From contig NZ_GG695986.1 of the NCBI RefSeq assembly GCF_000159955.1, positions 19,973 through 25,343 of the forward strand: a stretch of 5,371 nucleotides of DNA, given 5' to 3'. Source of the stretch: Paenibacillus sp. oral taxon 786 str. D14 (GTDB lineage: Bacteria > Bacillota > Bacilli > Paenibacillales > Paenibacillaceae). Shown one piece after another: positions 5,359-5,371 of the stretch. The notes beneath the pieces are model-generated. The model made no database searches. It worked only from the letters and a program-made list of their open reading frames with translations, and was not told where the DNA came from. A program made the position numbers and the translations under genes. Numbering within the stretch: position 1 is the first letter of the stretch; the number at the start of each line of letters is the position of its first letter.

Positions 5359-5371
5359 ATGAAAAACAAGA
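5359..5371 (+). CDS. Start of a + strand gene, cut by the window edge
   Basis: The ATG at 5359-5361 is followed by codons for K, N and K before the window ends. AAGGAG at 5342-5347 precedes it by 11 bases, with a run of A in between, a strong ribosome site of Firmicute type. The basic start would fit a signal peptide, but four residues cannot show the function. Confidence 0.7.

Noticed and set aside
1..5371. CRISPR array, tRNA, rRNA, insertion sequence or phage gene
   Set aside because: No regular direct repeats, cloverleaf, transposase-like frame or terminal inverted repeats were seen.

Overview
The window looks like chromosomal DNA of a spore-forming Firmicute, most likely Paenibacillus or a close relative. 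The evidence is strong AGGAGG-type ribosome sites, TTG and GTG starts, intermediate base composition, a DUF2500 protein, a membrane-anchored polysaccharide deacetylase with a long Ser/Thr/Pro/Ala linker, and a lipoprotein with a Gram-positive lipobox. The genus is inference from overall feel, not from a marker gene.

Layout. A + strand FAD-dependent oxidoreductase of the phytoene desaturase/amine oxidase type (8-1330) converges on a - strand DUF2500 membrane protein (1473-1892). A long bidirectional terminator hairpin separates them. Next, on the - strand, is a 64-residue cysteine-rich protein (2096-2290) with its own terminator (2026-2066). Its upstream region has the layout of a class II Fnr/CRP-dependent promoter. 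After another terminator comes a - strand block of two cell-envelope genes. The upstream one is a CE4 polysaccharide deacetylase (3841-4935). The downstream one is a lipoprotein with seven Asp-box repeats, probably a beta-propeller (2490-3776). The 64 bp between them hold an extended -10 promoter but no convincing terminator, so read-through from the deacetylase is possible. The last 420 bp hold an orphan - strand terminator, a 51-codon - strand frame that may be a gene remnant, and what may be the structured leader of a + strand gene whose first four codons (5359-5371) end the window.

How the genes relate. The deacetylase and the propeller lipoprotein both act outside the membrane and may form an envelope-related unit. 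The other genes look like independent single-gene transcripts. I see no insertion sequence, CRISPR array, tRNA, rRNA or phage gene. No large new system is evident. The most interesting signal is the Fnr/CRP-type promoter in front of the uncharacterised cysteine-rich small protein.
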